This document shows, piece after piece, positions 50,648 to 59,108 of a DNA stretch of 64,000 bases. Each line of letters begins with the position of its first letter. Position 1 is the first letter of the stretch. A program made the position numbers and the translations under genes. The DNA lies in contig NZ_FQZK01000023.1 of assembly GCF_900141985.1 (NCBI RefSeq), forward strand, positions 28,243 through 92,242, given 5' to 3'. The stretch comes from Nocardiopsis flavescens (GTDB lineage Bacteria > Actinomycetota > Actinomycetes > Streptosporangiales > Streptosporangiaceae). The notes beneath the pieces were generated by a model that worked only from the letters and a program-made list of their open reading frames with translations, was not told where the DNA came from and did not search any database.

Positions 50648-50660
50648 GTGGTCCGACCAC
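50648..50660. promoter_or_regulatory. FadR/LldR-type operator upstream of lutA
   Basis: GTGGTCCGACCAC is a perfect 6+1+6 palindrome that contains TGGTCCGACCA, the FadR-subfamily consensus TGGTnnGACCA-like core. It lies 58 bases before the lutA ATG, between divergent regulator and target operon. Confidence 0.75.
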
Positions 50661-50717
50661 CGAGAGGCCTGTGGCGAGCAGGCCGCCCGCCGGTCCGGCG
50701 CGGCGCGAAGGAGGCCC

Positions 50718-51503
50718 ATGCGGATCGCCCTGTTCATCACCTGCGTCAACGACACGCTCTTCCCCGACACCGGCCGCGCGGTGGTGCGGCTCCTGGAGCG
50801 GCTGGGCCACGAGGTCGTCTTCCCCGAGGACCAGACCTGCTGCGGGCAGATGCACTACAACACCGGCTACCGCCGCCCGGCGAGCAGGCTCGCCGTGCGG
50901 TTCGTGCGGACCTTCGAGGACTCCGACGCGGTCGTGGTGCCCTCCGGCTCCTGCGCGGCGATGATCCGCGACAACTACCCCCGCCTGGGCGGGAGCGGCA
51001 GCCGCCTGTCCCGCAAGGTCGCCGCCCTGGCCCCGCGCGTGTACGACCTCACCGAGTTGCTCGTGGACGTCCTGGGCGTCACCGACGTGGGCGCCTACTA
51101 CCCGCACCGGGTCGTCTACCACCCCACCTGCCACGGGCTGCGCATGCTCGGCCTGGGCGACCGCCCCTACGCGCTGCTGCGCGCGGTGCGCGGCCTGGAA
51201 CTGGTGGAGCTGCCCGGGGCCGCCGAGTGCTGCGGGTTCGGCGGCACGTTCGCGGTCAAGAACGGCGACGTCTCCTCGGCCATGGGGGCCGACAAGGCGC
51301 GCCACGCCCTGGAGACCGGCGCCGAGGTGCTGTGCGCCGTCGACAACTCCTGCCTGATGCACATCGGCGGCGTTCTCTCGCGCCAGCGCGCCGGGATGAA
51401 GGTCGCCCACATCGCCGAGATCCTGGCGAGTACCGAGAAGGACTTCGGGGGCGCCGCACCGGCCCGCGGGGCCGGAACCGAGAAGGAGGGCGCGACCCGA
51501 TGA
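50718..51503 (+). CDS. lutA: LutA, lactate utilisation (Fe-S) protein A
   Basis: A 261-residue protein with two cysteine-rich CCG domains: TCCGQMHYNTGYRRPA (about 43-58) and ECCGFGGTFAVKN (about 173-185), plus PSGSCAAMIRDNYP. It forms the LutABC complex that oxidises L-lactate to pyruvate. GAAGGAGG lies a few bases before the ATG. The stop overlaps lutB (ATGA). Confidence 0.94.
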   Translation: MRIALFITCVNDTLFPDTGRAVVRLLERLGHEVVFPEDQTCCGQMHYNTGYRRPASRLAVRFVRTFEDSDAVVVPSGSCAAMIRDNYPRLGGSGSRLSRKVAALAPRVYDLTELLVDVLGVTDVGAYYPHRVVYHPTCHGLRMLGLGDRPYALLRAVRGLELVELPGAAECCGFGGTFAVKNGDVSSAMGADKARHALETGAEVLCAVDNSCLMHIGGVLSRQRAGMKVAHIAEILASTEKDFGGAAPARGAGTEKEGATR

Positions 51504-52939
51504 GCAGCGCCACGTTCCTGGGCATGCCGCCCTTCCCCGAGGCGGCCCGCACCGCCGTGCAGGACTCGCGGCTGCGCCACAACCTGCGCAGGGCCACCCA
51601 CACCATCCGCGACAAGCGCGGCCTCGTGGTCGGCGAGCTGGGCGACGACTGGGCCCGGCTGCGCGCCGAGGGCTCCGAGATCAAGACGCACACCCTGCGC
51701 CACCTCGACCACTACCTGGAGCAGCTGGAGGAGTCGGTGACCCGCGCGGGCGGGCACGTCCACTGGGCCTCCGACGCCGCCGAGGCCAACCGGATCGTCA
51801 CCGGCCTGGTCCAGGCCACCGGCGAGACCGACGTCGTCAAGGTCAAGTCGATGGCCACCCAGGAGATCGAGCTCAACAACGCCCTGGAGGCCGCGGGCAT
51901 CACCGCCTACGAGACCGACCTGGCCGAGCTGATCGTCCAGCTGGGCGAGGACCTGCCCTCGCACATCCTGGTGCCCGCCATCCACCTGGGGCGCTCCCAG
52001 ATCCGCGAGATCTTCCTGGACCGGATGGCCGAGTGGGGCACCCCCGCCCCGCCCGGGCTGACGGACGACCCGCGGGCGCTGGCCGAGGCGGCCCGGGCAC
52101 ACCTGCGCGAGCGCTTCCTGCGCACCCGCACCGCCATCTCGGGGGCCAACTTCGCGGTGGCCGACTCGGGCACGCTCGTGGTGCTGGAGTCGGAGGGCAA
52201 CGGGCGCATGTGCCTGACGCTGCCGCAGACCCTCATCTCCGTGGTGGGCATCGAGAAGATCGTCCCGACCTGGAGCGACCTGGAGGTGTTCATGCAGCTG
52301 CTGCCGCGGTCCTCCACCGGGGAGCGGATGAACCCCTACACCTCGACCTGGACCGGGGTGACCCCCGGCGACGGCCCGCAGGAGTTCCACCTGGTGCTGC
52401 TGGACAACGGCCGCACCGACGTGCTGGCCGACACCGTGGGCCGCCAGGCGCTGCGCTGCATCCGCTGCTCGGCCTGCCTGAACACCTGCCCCGTCTACGA
52501 GCGCACCGGCGGCCACTCCTACGGCTCGGTCTACCCCGGCCCGATCGGCGCGATCCTCACCCCGCAGCTGCGCGGGATGGGGTCGGAGGTCGACGAGGCC
52601 CTGCCCTACGCGTCGTCGCTGTGCGGCGCCTGCTACGAGGTGTGCCCCGTGGCCATCGACATCCCCGAGGTGCTGGTGCACCTGCGCGAGGAGGTCACCG
52701 GACGCGGCGGCCACGCGGGCGAGAAGGCGCTGATGGCGGGAGCGGAGGCGGTGTTCTCGTCCCCCGGCGCCCTGGGCGCCGTACAGCGCGCCGCCGGGGC
52801 GGCCCGCTCCCTGGTCCCCCGGCACCTGCCCGGCACGGCCGGGGCCTGGACCGACACCCGGGACGTACCCGACGTCCCGGCGGAGTCCTTCCGCCGCTGG
52901 TGGAAGGGGCGCGACGACGAGCGGGAGGACGGCCGATGA
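51500..52939 (+). CDS. lutB: LutB, lactate utilisation iron-sulfur protein B
   Basis: A 479-residue protein: an LUD domain (about 60-300, KVKSMATQEIELNNALEAAGI and ISGANFAVADSGTLVVLESEGNGRM) and two 4Fe-4S sites, CIRCSACLNTCPVYE and CGACYEVCPVAIDIPE, then a short C-terminal domain. It passes electrons from lactate oxidation. Overlaps lutA and lutC by four bases each. Confidence 0.95.
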   Translation: MSSATFLGMPPFPEAARTAVQDSRLRHNLRRATHTIRDKRGLVVGELGDDWARLRAEGSEIKTHTLRHLDHYLEQLEESVTRAGGHVHWASDAAEANRIVTGLVQATGETDVVKVKSMATQEIELNNALEAAGITAYETDLAELIVQLGEDLPSHILVPAIHLGRSQIREIFLDRMAEWGTPAPPGLTDDPRALAEAARAHLRERFLRTRTAISGANFAVADSGTLVVLESEGNGRMCLTLPQTLISVVGIEKIVPTWSDLEVFMQLLPRSSTGERMNPYTSTWTGVTPGDGPQEFHLVLLDNGRTDVLADTVGRQALRCIRCSACLNTCPVYERTGGHSYGSVYPGPIGAILTPQLRGMGSEVDEALPYASSLCGACYEVCPVAIDIPEVLVHLREEVTGRGGHAGEKALMAGAEAVFSSPGALGAVQRAAGAARSLVPRHLPGTAGAWTDTRDVPDVPAESFRRWWKGRDDEREDGR

Positions 52940-53577
52940 GCTCCAGGGAGGCCATCCTGGCCCGGGTCCGGGCCGCCCTGTCCGACGTCCCCGCCGACGA
53001 GCCGGCCCGGCGCGAGCGGGAGCGGACCCACCTGGACTCCCACGCGGCGGGCCCCACCCTCGACGTGCTGGAGAACCGCCTGGTCGACTACAGGGCGCTG
53101 GTGCACCGGGTCACCGCCGACCGGGTCGGCGCGGAGGCCGCTGCGGCGCTGGCCCGGCGGGGCGCCCGCCGCGTCGTGGTGCCCCCGGGCCTGCCCGCGG
53201 AGTGGGCGGAGCCCGCCGGCGCAGAACTCCTGGCCGACTCACGGCGGGCGCCCCTGTCGGTCCGCGACCTGGACGCCGCCGACGGGGTCCTCACCGCGTG
53301 CGCGGTCGCGGTGGCCGAGACGGGGACGATCATCCTGGACGGGGGCCCGGGCCAGGGACGGCGCGCCCTCTCCCTGGTCCCCGACTACCACCTGTGCGTG
53401 GTGCGCGCCGACCAGGTCGTGGACGGGGTGCCCCAGGCGGTGCGCCTGCTGGACCCGGCCCGCCCGCTCACCTGGATCAGCGGGCCCTCCGCCACCAGCG
53501 ACATCGAGCTGAACCGGGTGGAGGGGGTGCACGGCCCCCGCACCCTGGAGGTGCTGCTGGTCGAGCCCGCCCCCTGA
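52936..53577 (+). CDS. lutC: LutC, lactate utilisation protein C
   Basis: A 213-residue LUD-domain protein, third part of the LutABC complex. Marks are SSREAILARVRAAL, AVAVAETGTIILDGGPGQGRRALSLVPDYHLCVV and SGPSATSDIELNRVEGVHGPRTLEVLLV. ATG overlaps the lutB stop. Convergent with the P450 gene. Confidence 0.94.
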   Translation: MSSREAILARVRAALSDVPADEPARRERERTHLDSHAAGPTLDVLENRLVDYRALVHRVTADRVGAEAAAALARRGARRVVVPPGLPAEWAEPAGAELLADSRRAPLSVRDLDAADGVLTACAVAVAETGTIILDGGPGQGRRALSLVPDYHLCVVRADQVVDGVPQAVRLLDPARPLTWISGPSATSDIELNRVEGVHGPRTLEVLLVEPAP

Positions 53578-53599
53578 GGGACCGGCCCCGCGGGCGCGC

Positions 53600-55105
53600 T
53601 CAGCGGCGGGAGCGCCAGTCCGCGAGCAGCCGGTCCAGCGGGTCGGGCACCGCCTCCTTCTCCGCGAAGGGCGCCTGGTAGCGGGCGCCCGCCCCCTGCG
53701 GGGCGCGGCGCCGGGGGCGGGGTGCGGCGGCGACCGCCTCGGCGGCCGCCGCACCCTCCCTCGCCGGTCCGGCCAGCGGTGCCTGGTAGCGGGCGCCCTG
53801 CCCGGCGGGCCGCCGCCTGCGACGGATCCACGTGCGCGCGGGCCCGCGGTCCGGGGGCCGCTCCTCGTCCCGCTGCGCCCGCTCGCCGGTGGCGGTGAAC
53901 CACACCGGCAGCTCCTCCAGGCCGTGCACCGACAGCGAGGGGCGCCACCTCAGGTCCGCCGGCTCGACCGCCAGCACCATCCCGCGCAGCCGGTCCACCG
54001 CCAGGTCGAGCGCGGTGCGCACCACCTCGCGGGAGAACGCGGTGGCCGGGCAGCGGTGCGCCCCGGCGCCCCACGACAGGTGGGAGCGGTTCCCCGCCAT
54101 GGACACCGCCTCGTCGCGGCCCCCCGACACCGACGGGTCGGTGTGCGCGGAGGCGAGCCCGAACAGCAGGGGCTCGCCCCGGCGGATGTGCGCGCCGGCG
54201 AACCGCAGGTCCATCGCGGAGTAGCGGCCGGCCATCACCCGCAGGGGCGGGTCCGTCCACATGACGTGGTCGACGAAGTCCTCCGGCGTGAGGGTGCCGC
54301 CCAGGTAGGCCGTCCACACGGCGGGATCCTCCAGGAGTCTGAGCAGGGAGTTGCCGATCAGGTGCGTGGTCGGCTCGTGGCCGGACCGCCACACCAGGGC
54401 CAGCGCCTGCGCGGCCTCCTCGTCGGTGAGCGCGTTGGGGTGGGCCAGCAGGTGCCCGGCCAGGTCCTCCCCCGGTTCGCGGCGCTTGCGCTCCACCAGC
54501 CCCCGGAAGTAGCCGTGCGCCTCCCGCTCGGCGGACGCCGCCTCCCCCGGGTCGGTGCTCCAGGACCGCTCGGCGACGTCCGCCAGCAGCCGCCCGTACT
54601 CGTCGGGCAGGCCGAACAGCTCGTTGAGGACCAGCGCGGGCAGCGGCGCCGCGTACCCGCCGACGAGGTCGGCCCGGCCCTCCGCGGCGACGCGGCCCAG
54701 CAGGTGCACCGCCGCGCGTTCGACCACCGGGACCAGCCGGGCGGTGTCGGCCCTGGCCAGGGCGTCCACGATGGGGGCCCGCAGGCGCTGGTGCCCCGCC
54801 CCGTCGAGCCCCAGCGCCTCGCTGCGGACCGGCACGCCGGCCGCGCCCCAGGGGCGCGGGTCCGCCGAGAAGTAGGTCTGGTCCCGCAGGACCTGGAGGT
54901 TCTCCTTGTAGCCCAGCAGGAGCCAGCCCGGGACACCCGGTTCGAGTTCCACCGGGACCAGCCCCCCGTGGCGTTCGCGCAGCCGCCGCCAGGGGAGTTC
55001 GCCCCCGCGGTGCAGTTCGAGGGCGCCGCCCGCGCTGTAGGGGCAGCGGGCCTCCCCCTCGGTCGCGGCGCCCTCGTGGTCGGTGGGGCCGGTGCCCTGG
55101 TGCAT
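53600..55105 (-). CDS. CYP157-type cytochrome P450 lacking the K-helix EXXR motif
   Basis: A 501-residue P450-fold protein. The heme loop SHLSWGAGAHRCPA gives Cys352 and the I-helix reads SGHEPTT (241-247). In the K-helix, where P450s have EXXR, the sequence is VDHVMWTDPP (278-287), so both Glu and Arg are missing and a Trp stands at the end, as in the EQSLW-type motif of CYP157. A 95-residue basic, Ala/Pro-rich tail carries two copies of GARYQAP (437-443, 473-479). GAGGAG lies five bases before ATG 55105. CYP157 genes usually sit in conservons; no conservon genes are adjacent. Catalytic activity is uncertain. Confidence 0.87.
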   Translation of the reverse strand: MHQGTGPTDHEGAATEGEARCPYSAGGALELHRGGELPWRRLRERHGGLVPVELEPGVPGWLLLGYKENLQVLRDQTYFSADPRPWGAAGVPVRSEALGLDGAGHQRLRAPIVDALARADTARLVPVVERAAVHLLGRVAAEGRADLVGGYAAPLPALVLNELFGLPDEYGRLLADVAERSWSTDPGEAASAEREAHGYFRGLVERKRREPGEDLAGHLLAHPNALTDEEAAQALALVWRSGHEPTTHLIGNSLLRLLEDPAVWTAYLGGTLTPEDFVDHVMWTDPPLRVMAGRYSAMDLRFAGAHIRRGEPLLFGLASAHTDPSVSGGRDEAVSMAGNRSHLSWGAGAHRCPATAFSREVVRTALDLAVDRLRGMVLAVEPADLRWRPSLSVHGLEELPVWFTATGERAQRDEERPPDRGPARTWIRRRRRPAGQGARYQAPLAGPAREGAAAAEAVAAAPRPRRRAPQGAGARYQAPFAEKEAVPDPLDRLLADWRSRR

Positions 55106-55564
55106 CGAGACTCCTCGGTGGCGGATGCAGCAGACGCTAGATCCGGGATGTTTCCGCAATGCTTCGGGCAGGAAAGCAGCACCTTTCCTCGACGGTCACC
55201 CGGACCGGCCGGGGACGAGACCGGATTGTGGGGCGGAGAACGCGTTCGGCGTTCCGGCGGACCAACGCGGATGTTCCGCGCACCCCGCCCGAAGCCGCCC
55301 CTCAGTCCTGTGACCGGCGGATTCGGTGCCGACAGCGACGGCCCGAACGAGGGGCCCGCGCATATGCGCGGGCGAATGCACGGGGCGCCTCACTTTTCCG
55401 GGGAGAACCGCGGACTTCCCCGCACGGACGTTTTTCGCCGGCATTTCCGTTCCCTCACGTGCGGGGCGGGTGCGCGCCGCTCGGTAGGATCGTCCACCGA
55501 CCGCGGACGACGTGCGCGAACAGCGCGCACGGACCGCGCGAACGAGGGACCGGGGGGACACGGG
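55106..55564. other. Intergenic region between the P450 and DUF2786 genes
   Basis: 459 bases, divergent promoters expected. AT-richer near the P450 start. A -10-like TAGGAT at 55485-55490 lies 75 bases before the DUF2786 gene. I see no gene or repeat in the rest. Confidence 0.5.
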
Positions 55565-56854
55565 GTGGGGAGCAGGAAACGGCGGGCGCCCGGACGGCGC
55601 GAGCGGACCGTGCCCGACTGGGACGGGCCCTCGCCCGCCTCCTCCGCGGCCGAGATCATCTCCGGGGCCGTGGACGCGCTCGTCACCGGCCGCGGGGGCG
55701 GGGGCGTGGACCTGGCGTCGGCGCTGCTCGCCGACACCGAGGACCCGGCCCGGGCCCGCGACGCCGAGCAGGCCCTCGCCGCGGCGCTGCGCGAGGCCGC
55801 CGGCGCGGTGTGGGCGCGCGGCTGGCAGCCCGCCGAGGCCGTGCGCCGGCTGGGCCGCCTGCTGGGGCCGGCCGCCGCCGCGGCGGGGGCCCACGCGGCC
55901 GCCGCCGACCTGGAGCGGCACTCCTCCGCGACCGTCGACCCCGTCTGGGCGGCGCAGGTGAGGTCCCTGGGCGCCCCCGCGGACCCGCTGGCGCACCTGG
56001 CCGACGCCAACGGCCTGCTGCGCTTCGAGGCGGTCGAACAGGTGCTGCGGACCCTGGCCGCGCTGCGCGCGCTGCCCCCGCTCCAGCGCCTCATGGACCC
56101 GCCGGGCTCCCACCGCCCCGGCCGGACACGCCCCGCCCGCACGCGCACCGAGGTGGACCGCGGCAAGCTCGCCCGGGTCCGGGCACTGCTGGCCAAGGCC
56201 GAGTCCACCGAGTTCCCCGAGGAGGCCGAGGCCCTCAGTGCCCGCGCCCAGGAGCTGATGGCCCGGCACAGCATCGACCGGGCGCTGCTGGAGGCGGACG
56301 AGGAGGGGACCTCCGAGGCCGGGTACGCCCGGCGGCTGCCCGTGGACGCCCCCTACGACGACTCCAAGGCCGTCCTGCTGCACGAGGTCGCCGAGGCCAA
56401 CCACTGCCGGGCGGTGTGGCACCGCGAGCTGGAGACGTGCACCGTCATGGGCTTTCCCGACGACGTGGACGCCGTGGACCTGCTGTTCACCTCCCTGCTG
56501 GTGCAGGCGGAGGCCGCCATGCGGGCGGGCAGCTCGGTGCGCGACCGGTCCGGGCGCCGGGCCGGGAAGGACTTCCGGTCCTCGTTCATGTCGGCGTTCG
56601 CGGTGCGCGTGGGCGAACGCCTCACCGAGGCGGCACGCAGCGTCCGCGACGCCGTCCAGGCCGAGGCCGGACGCGACCTGGTCCCGCTGTTCGCCGCCCG
56701 GGAGCAGGAGGTGGAGAAGGCGGTGGAGCAGGTGTTCGGCGCGCTCACCTACGAGCGGATGCGCGGCCCCTACAGCGAGGACGGGTGGAACGCCGGGCGG
56801 GCCGCGGCCGACGCCGCCTCCCTGGGCTCCCGCCGCCGCGTCACCGACCGCTGA
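55565..56854 (+). CDS. DUF2786 domain protein
   Basis: A 429-residue protein of a family common in actinomycetes. The DUF2786 motif lies near residues 200-240 (KLARVRALLAKAESTEFPEEAEALSARAQELMARHSID). The N-terminal 190 residues are helical and Ala-rich; the C-terminal half continues with YDDSKAVLLHEVAEANHCRAVWHRELETCTVMGFPDDVDAVDLLFTSLLVQ, a zinc-free helical domain often found with it. GTG start chosen because the frame becomes coding-like there; no clear ribosome site. Function unknown. Confidence 0.82.
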   Translation: MGSRKRRAPGRRERTVPDWDGPSPASSAAEIISGAVDALVTGRGGGGVDLASALLADTEDPARARDAEQALAAALREAAGAVWARGWQPAEAVRRLGRLLGPAAAAAGAHAAAADLERHSSATVDPVWAAQVRSLGAPADPLAHLADANGLLRFEAVEQVLRTLAALRALPPLQRLMDPPGSHRPGRTRPARTRTEVDRGKLARVRALLAKAESTEFPEEAEALSARAQELMARHSIDRALLEADEEGTSEAGYARRLPVDAPYDDSKAVLLHEVAEANHCRAVWHRELETCTVMGFPDDVDAVDLLFTSLLVQAEAAMRAGSSVRDRSGRRAGKDFRSSFMSAFAVRVGERLTEAARSVRDAVQAEAGRDLVPLFAAREQEVEKAVEQVFGALTYERMRGPYSEDGWNAGRAAADAASLGSRRRVTDR

Positions 56855-56919
56855 CGCCGGGGCCCGGAGCACGCGAAAACCCCTGGCCCCCGCGTCCGGG
56901 GACGCGCTAGAAAGGCCCC

Positions 56920-57705
56920 ATGCACAAGTACCCGCGCACCCGGCACATCCACGGGTCGCGCCTGCAGCCGGGCGACCGGGACCTGTCCGCGGTCCCCTTC
57001 TCCGCCCTCGCCGGGCGCCACCTGGTGGTGGAGGAGAAGCTCGACGGCGCCAACGCCGGGATCGGGTTCGGCCCCGACGGGGAGCTGCTGCTGCAGAGCC
57101 GCGGGCACTACCTGGCCGGCGGCCCGCGGGAGCGGCAGTTCGGGCCGTTCAAGGCCTGGGCCGCCACCCTGGCCCCGCGCCTGCGCGAGCGGCTGGGCGA
57201 CCGGTACGTGCTCTACGGCGAGTGGATGTACGCCAAGCACACCGTGTACTACGACGCCCTGCCCCACCTGTTCTGCGAGTTCGACATCCTCGACACCCGC
57301 GACGGGACCTTCCTGGACACCCCGTCCCGGCGCCGGATGCTGGACGGGCTCCCCGTCACCCCGGTGCCCGTCCTGCACAGCGGCCCCCTGGCCCGGCTGG
57401 AGGACCTCACCGCCCTGGTCGGCCCCTCCACCTGCCGCACCCCGCGCTGGCGCGCGGCCCTGGCCGCCGCCGCCCGCGCGGGCGGCGCCGACCCCGACCG
57501 CGCCCTGGCCGAGAGCGACCGCTCCGACCTCATGGAGGGCCTCTACGTCAAGGTCGAGGAGGACGGCCGCACCGTGGACCGCTACAAGTGGGTGCGCGCC
57601 GACTTCACCACCGCCGTCCTGGACTCGGGGACGCACTGGATGGACCGCCCGCTCATCTCCAACGGCCTGGCCGACCCGGAGGCGCTCTATGCGGACGTCC
57701 GCTGA
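56920..57705 (+). CDS. RNA ligase (Rnl-type nucleotidyltransferase)
   Basis: A 261-residue ATP-dependent RNA ligase. Motif I is EEKLDGANAG with Lys40 as the adenylation site, motif III YGEWMYAKHTVYY, motif IIIa HLFCEFDILD, motif IV MEGLYVKVE and motif V RYKWVR. It seals RNA ends after healing. GAAAGG lies just before the ATG. It overlaps the next gene, an HD-polynucleotide kinase, by 17 bases; the pair forms a repair cassette. Confidence 0.9.
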   Translation: MHKYPRTRHIHGSRLQPGDRDLSAVPFSALAGRHLVVEEKLDGANAGIGFGPDGELLLQSRGHYLAGGPRERQFGPFKAWAATLAPRLRERLGDRYVLYGEWMYAKHTVYYDALPHLFCEFDILDTRDGTFLDTPSRRRMLDGLPVTPVPVLHSGPLARLEDLTALVGPSTCRTPRWRAALAAAARAGGADPDRALAESDRSDLMEGLYVKVEEDGRTVDRYKWVRADFTTAVLDSGTHWMDRPLISNGLADPEALYADVR

Positions 57706-58834
57706 GTTCACCGACCTGGCCGGGCTGTGCCCCGCCCCGCCCGCCTGGGACCTGGACTGGGAGCGGGTACGCGAGGCCCTTCCCGAGATCCGCGCCCTCG
57801 AAGGCGTCGAACAGGACCCCGTCCACCACGCCGAGGGGGACGTGGCCGTGCACACCCGCATGGCCTGCGAGGCGCTGGCCTGCCTGCCCGAGTGGCGGGC
57901 CCGCCCCGCCGGCGAGCGGGTGCGGCTGTTCACCGCCGTGCTCCTGCACGACATCGCCAAACCCCGGTGCACCCGCCGCGGGGACGACGGCCGCGTCACC
58001 GCCCACGGCCACTCCCGGCACGGCGACCTCATGGTACGGGCCCTGCTGTGGCGTCTGGGCGCCCCCGTCGCCTGGCGCGAGCACGTGGCGGCGCTGGTGC
58101 GCCACCACCAGGTCCCGTTCTGGGCCCTGGAACGCCCGGACCTGCGCCGCATCGTGTTCCGGGTCAGCCTGACCGCCCGCAACGACGACCTGGCGGTGCT
58201 CGCCACCGCCGACATCCTGGGCCGGCGCTGCGGTGACACCGCCGAGGTGCTCGACAACATCGCCCTGTACCGCGAGTACTGCGCCGAGCAGGCCTGCCTG
58301 GACCGGCCGCGCGCCTTCCCCTCCGACCACTCCCGGTTCTGGTTCTTCCGCCGCCCCGACCGCGACCCCGACCACGACGCCTACGACGACACCCGGATGA
58401 CCGTCACCGTCATGTCCGGTCTGCCCGGCGCGGGCAAGGACACCTGGATCGCCCGGGAGCGCGCCGACCGGCCGGTGGTGAGCCTGGACGCGATCCGCGC
58501 CGAACTCGGCGTGCGGCCCACCGACGACCAGCGTCCCGTGGCCGCGGCCGCCCACGAGCGCGCCCGCGAGCACCTGCGCGCGCACCGGTCCTTCGTCTGG
58601 AACGCCACCAACGTGTCCCGGTCGCTGCGCGACCGCTGCACCGACCTGGCCGCGGCCTACGGGGCCCGGGTGGAGATCACCGCCGTCGAGGCCCCGCCCC
58701 GGGTGCTGCGCGCCCGCCTGGACCGCCGGCCCGCCCCGGTCCCGGCCGCGGTCGTCGACCGGCTGGTGGGGCGCTGGGAGCACCCGGACCCGACCGAGGC
58801 CCACTCCCTGGTCCTCGTGGGCCAGGACGTCTGA
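57689..58834 (+). CDS. HD-domain phosphohydrolase fused to polynucleotide kinase (HD-Pnk type)
   Basis: A 381-residue two-domain protein. The N-terminal HD domain (about 40-200) has VAVHTRMACEAL, LLHDIAKP, HGHSRHG and VRHHQ, enough for a two-metal phosphatase. The C-terminal P-loop kinase has MSGLPGAGKDTWIA (about 241-254), VVSLDAIRAELG and WNATNVSRSLRDR, as in T4-type polynucleotide kinase. Such HD-Pnk enzymes remove 2'/3' phosphates and add 5' phosphate. Overlap with the RNA ligase gene implies joint RNA end healing and sealing. Confidence 0.9.
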   Translation: MRTSAEFTDLAGLCPAPPAWDLDWERVREALPEIRALEGVEQDPVHHAEGDVAVHTRMACEALACLPEWRARPAGERVRLFTAVLLHDIAKPRCTRRGDDGRVTAHGHSRHGDLMVRALLWRLGAPVAWREHVAALVRHHQVPFWALERPDLRRIVFRVSLTARNDDLAVLATADILGRRCGDTAEVLDNIALYREYCAEQACLDRPRAFPSDHSRFWFFRRPDRDPDHDAYDDTRMTVTVMSGLPGAGKDTWIARERADRPVVSLDAIRAELGVRPTDDQRPVAAAAHERAREHLRAHRSFVWNATNVSRSLRDRCTDLAAAYGARVEITAVEAPPRVLRARLDRRPAPVPAAVVDRLVGRWEHPDPTEAHSLVLVGQDV

Positions 58835-59108
58835 CCTCCCCCTCCCTCCGGGCCATCTCGGCCGCGCGCTGACGTGTTGCGATCCCGGCCGGTCCCTCGG
58901 CGGACTAAGCTGGCGCCGACCCACTCCGGCGCCGCGCGGGCGACCCGTCCTTCGCGGCCTCCTGGCTCATCCGGCCACCCAGCGGAGCGGGCCGCGGCCC
59001 ATCCGGCCGCCGGCCCTCCGAAGACCAGAACGGCCCGGGGGAGCGCGACCGCACCACCGCACGCCGTCGACAAGGACGTCGACCGGGAGCCATGTTCGAA
59101 ACCAGCCC

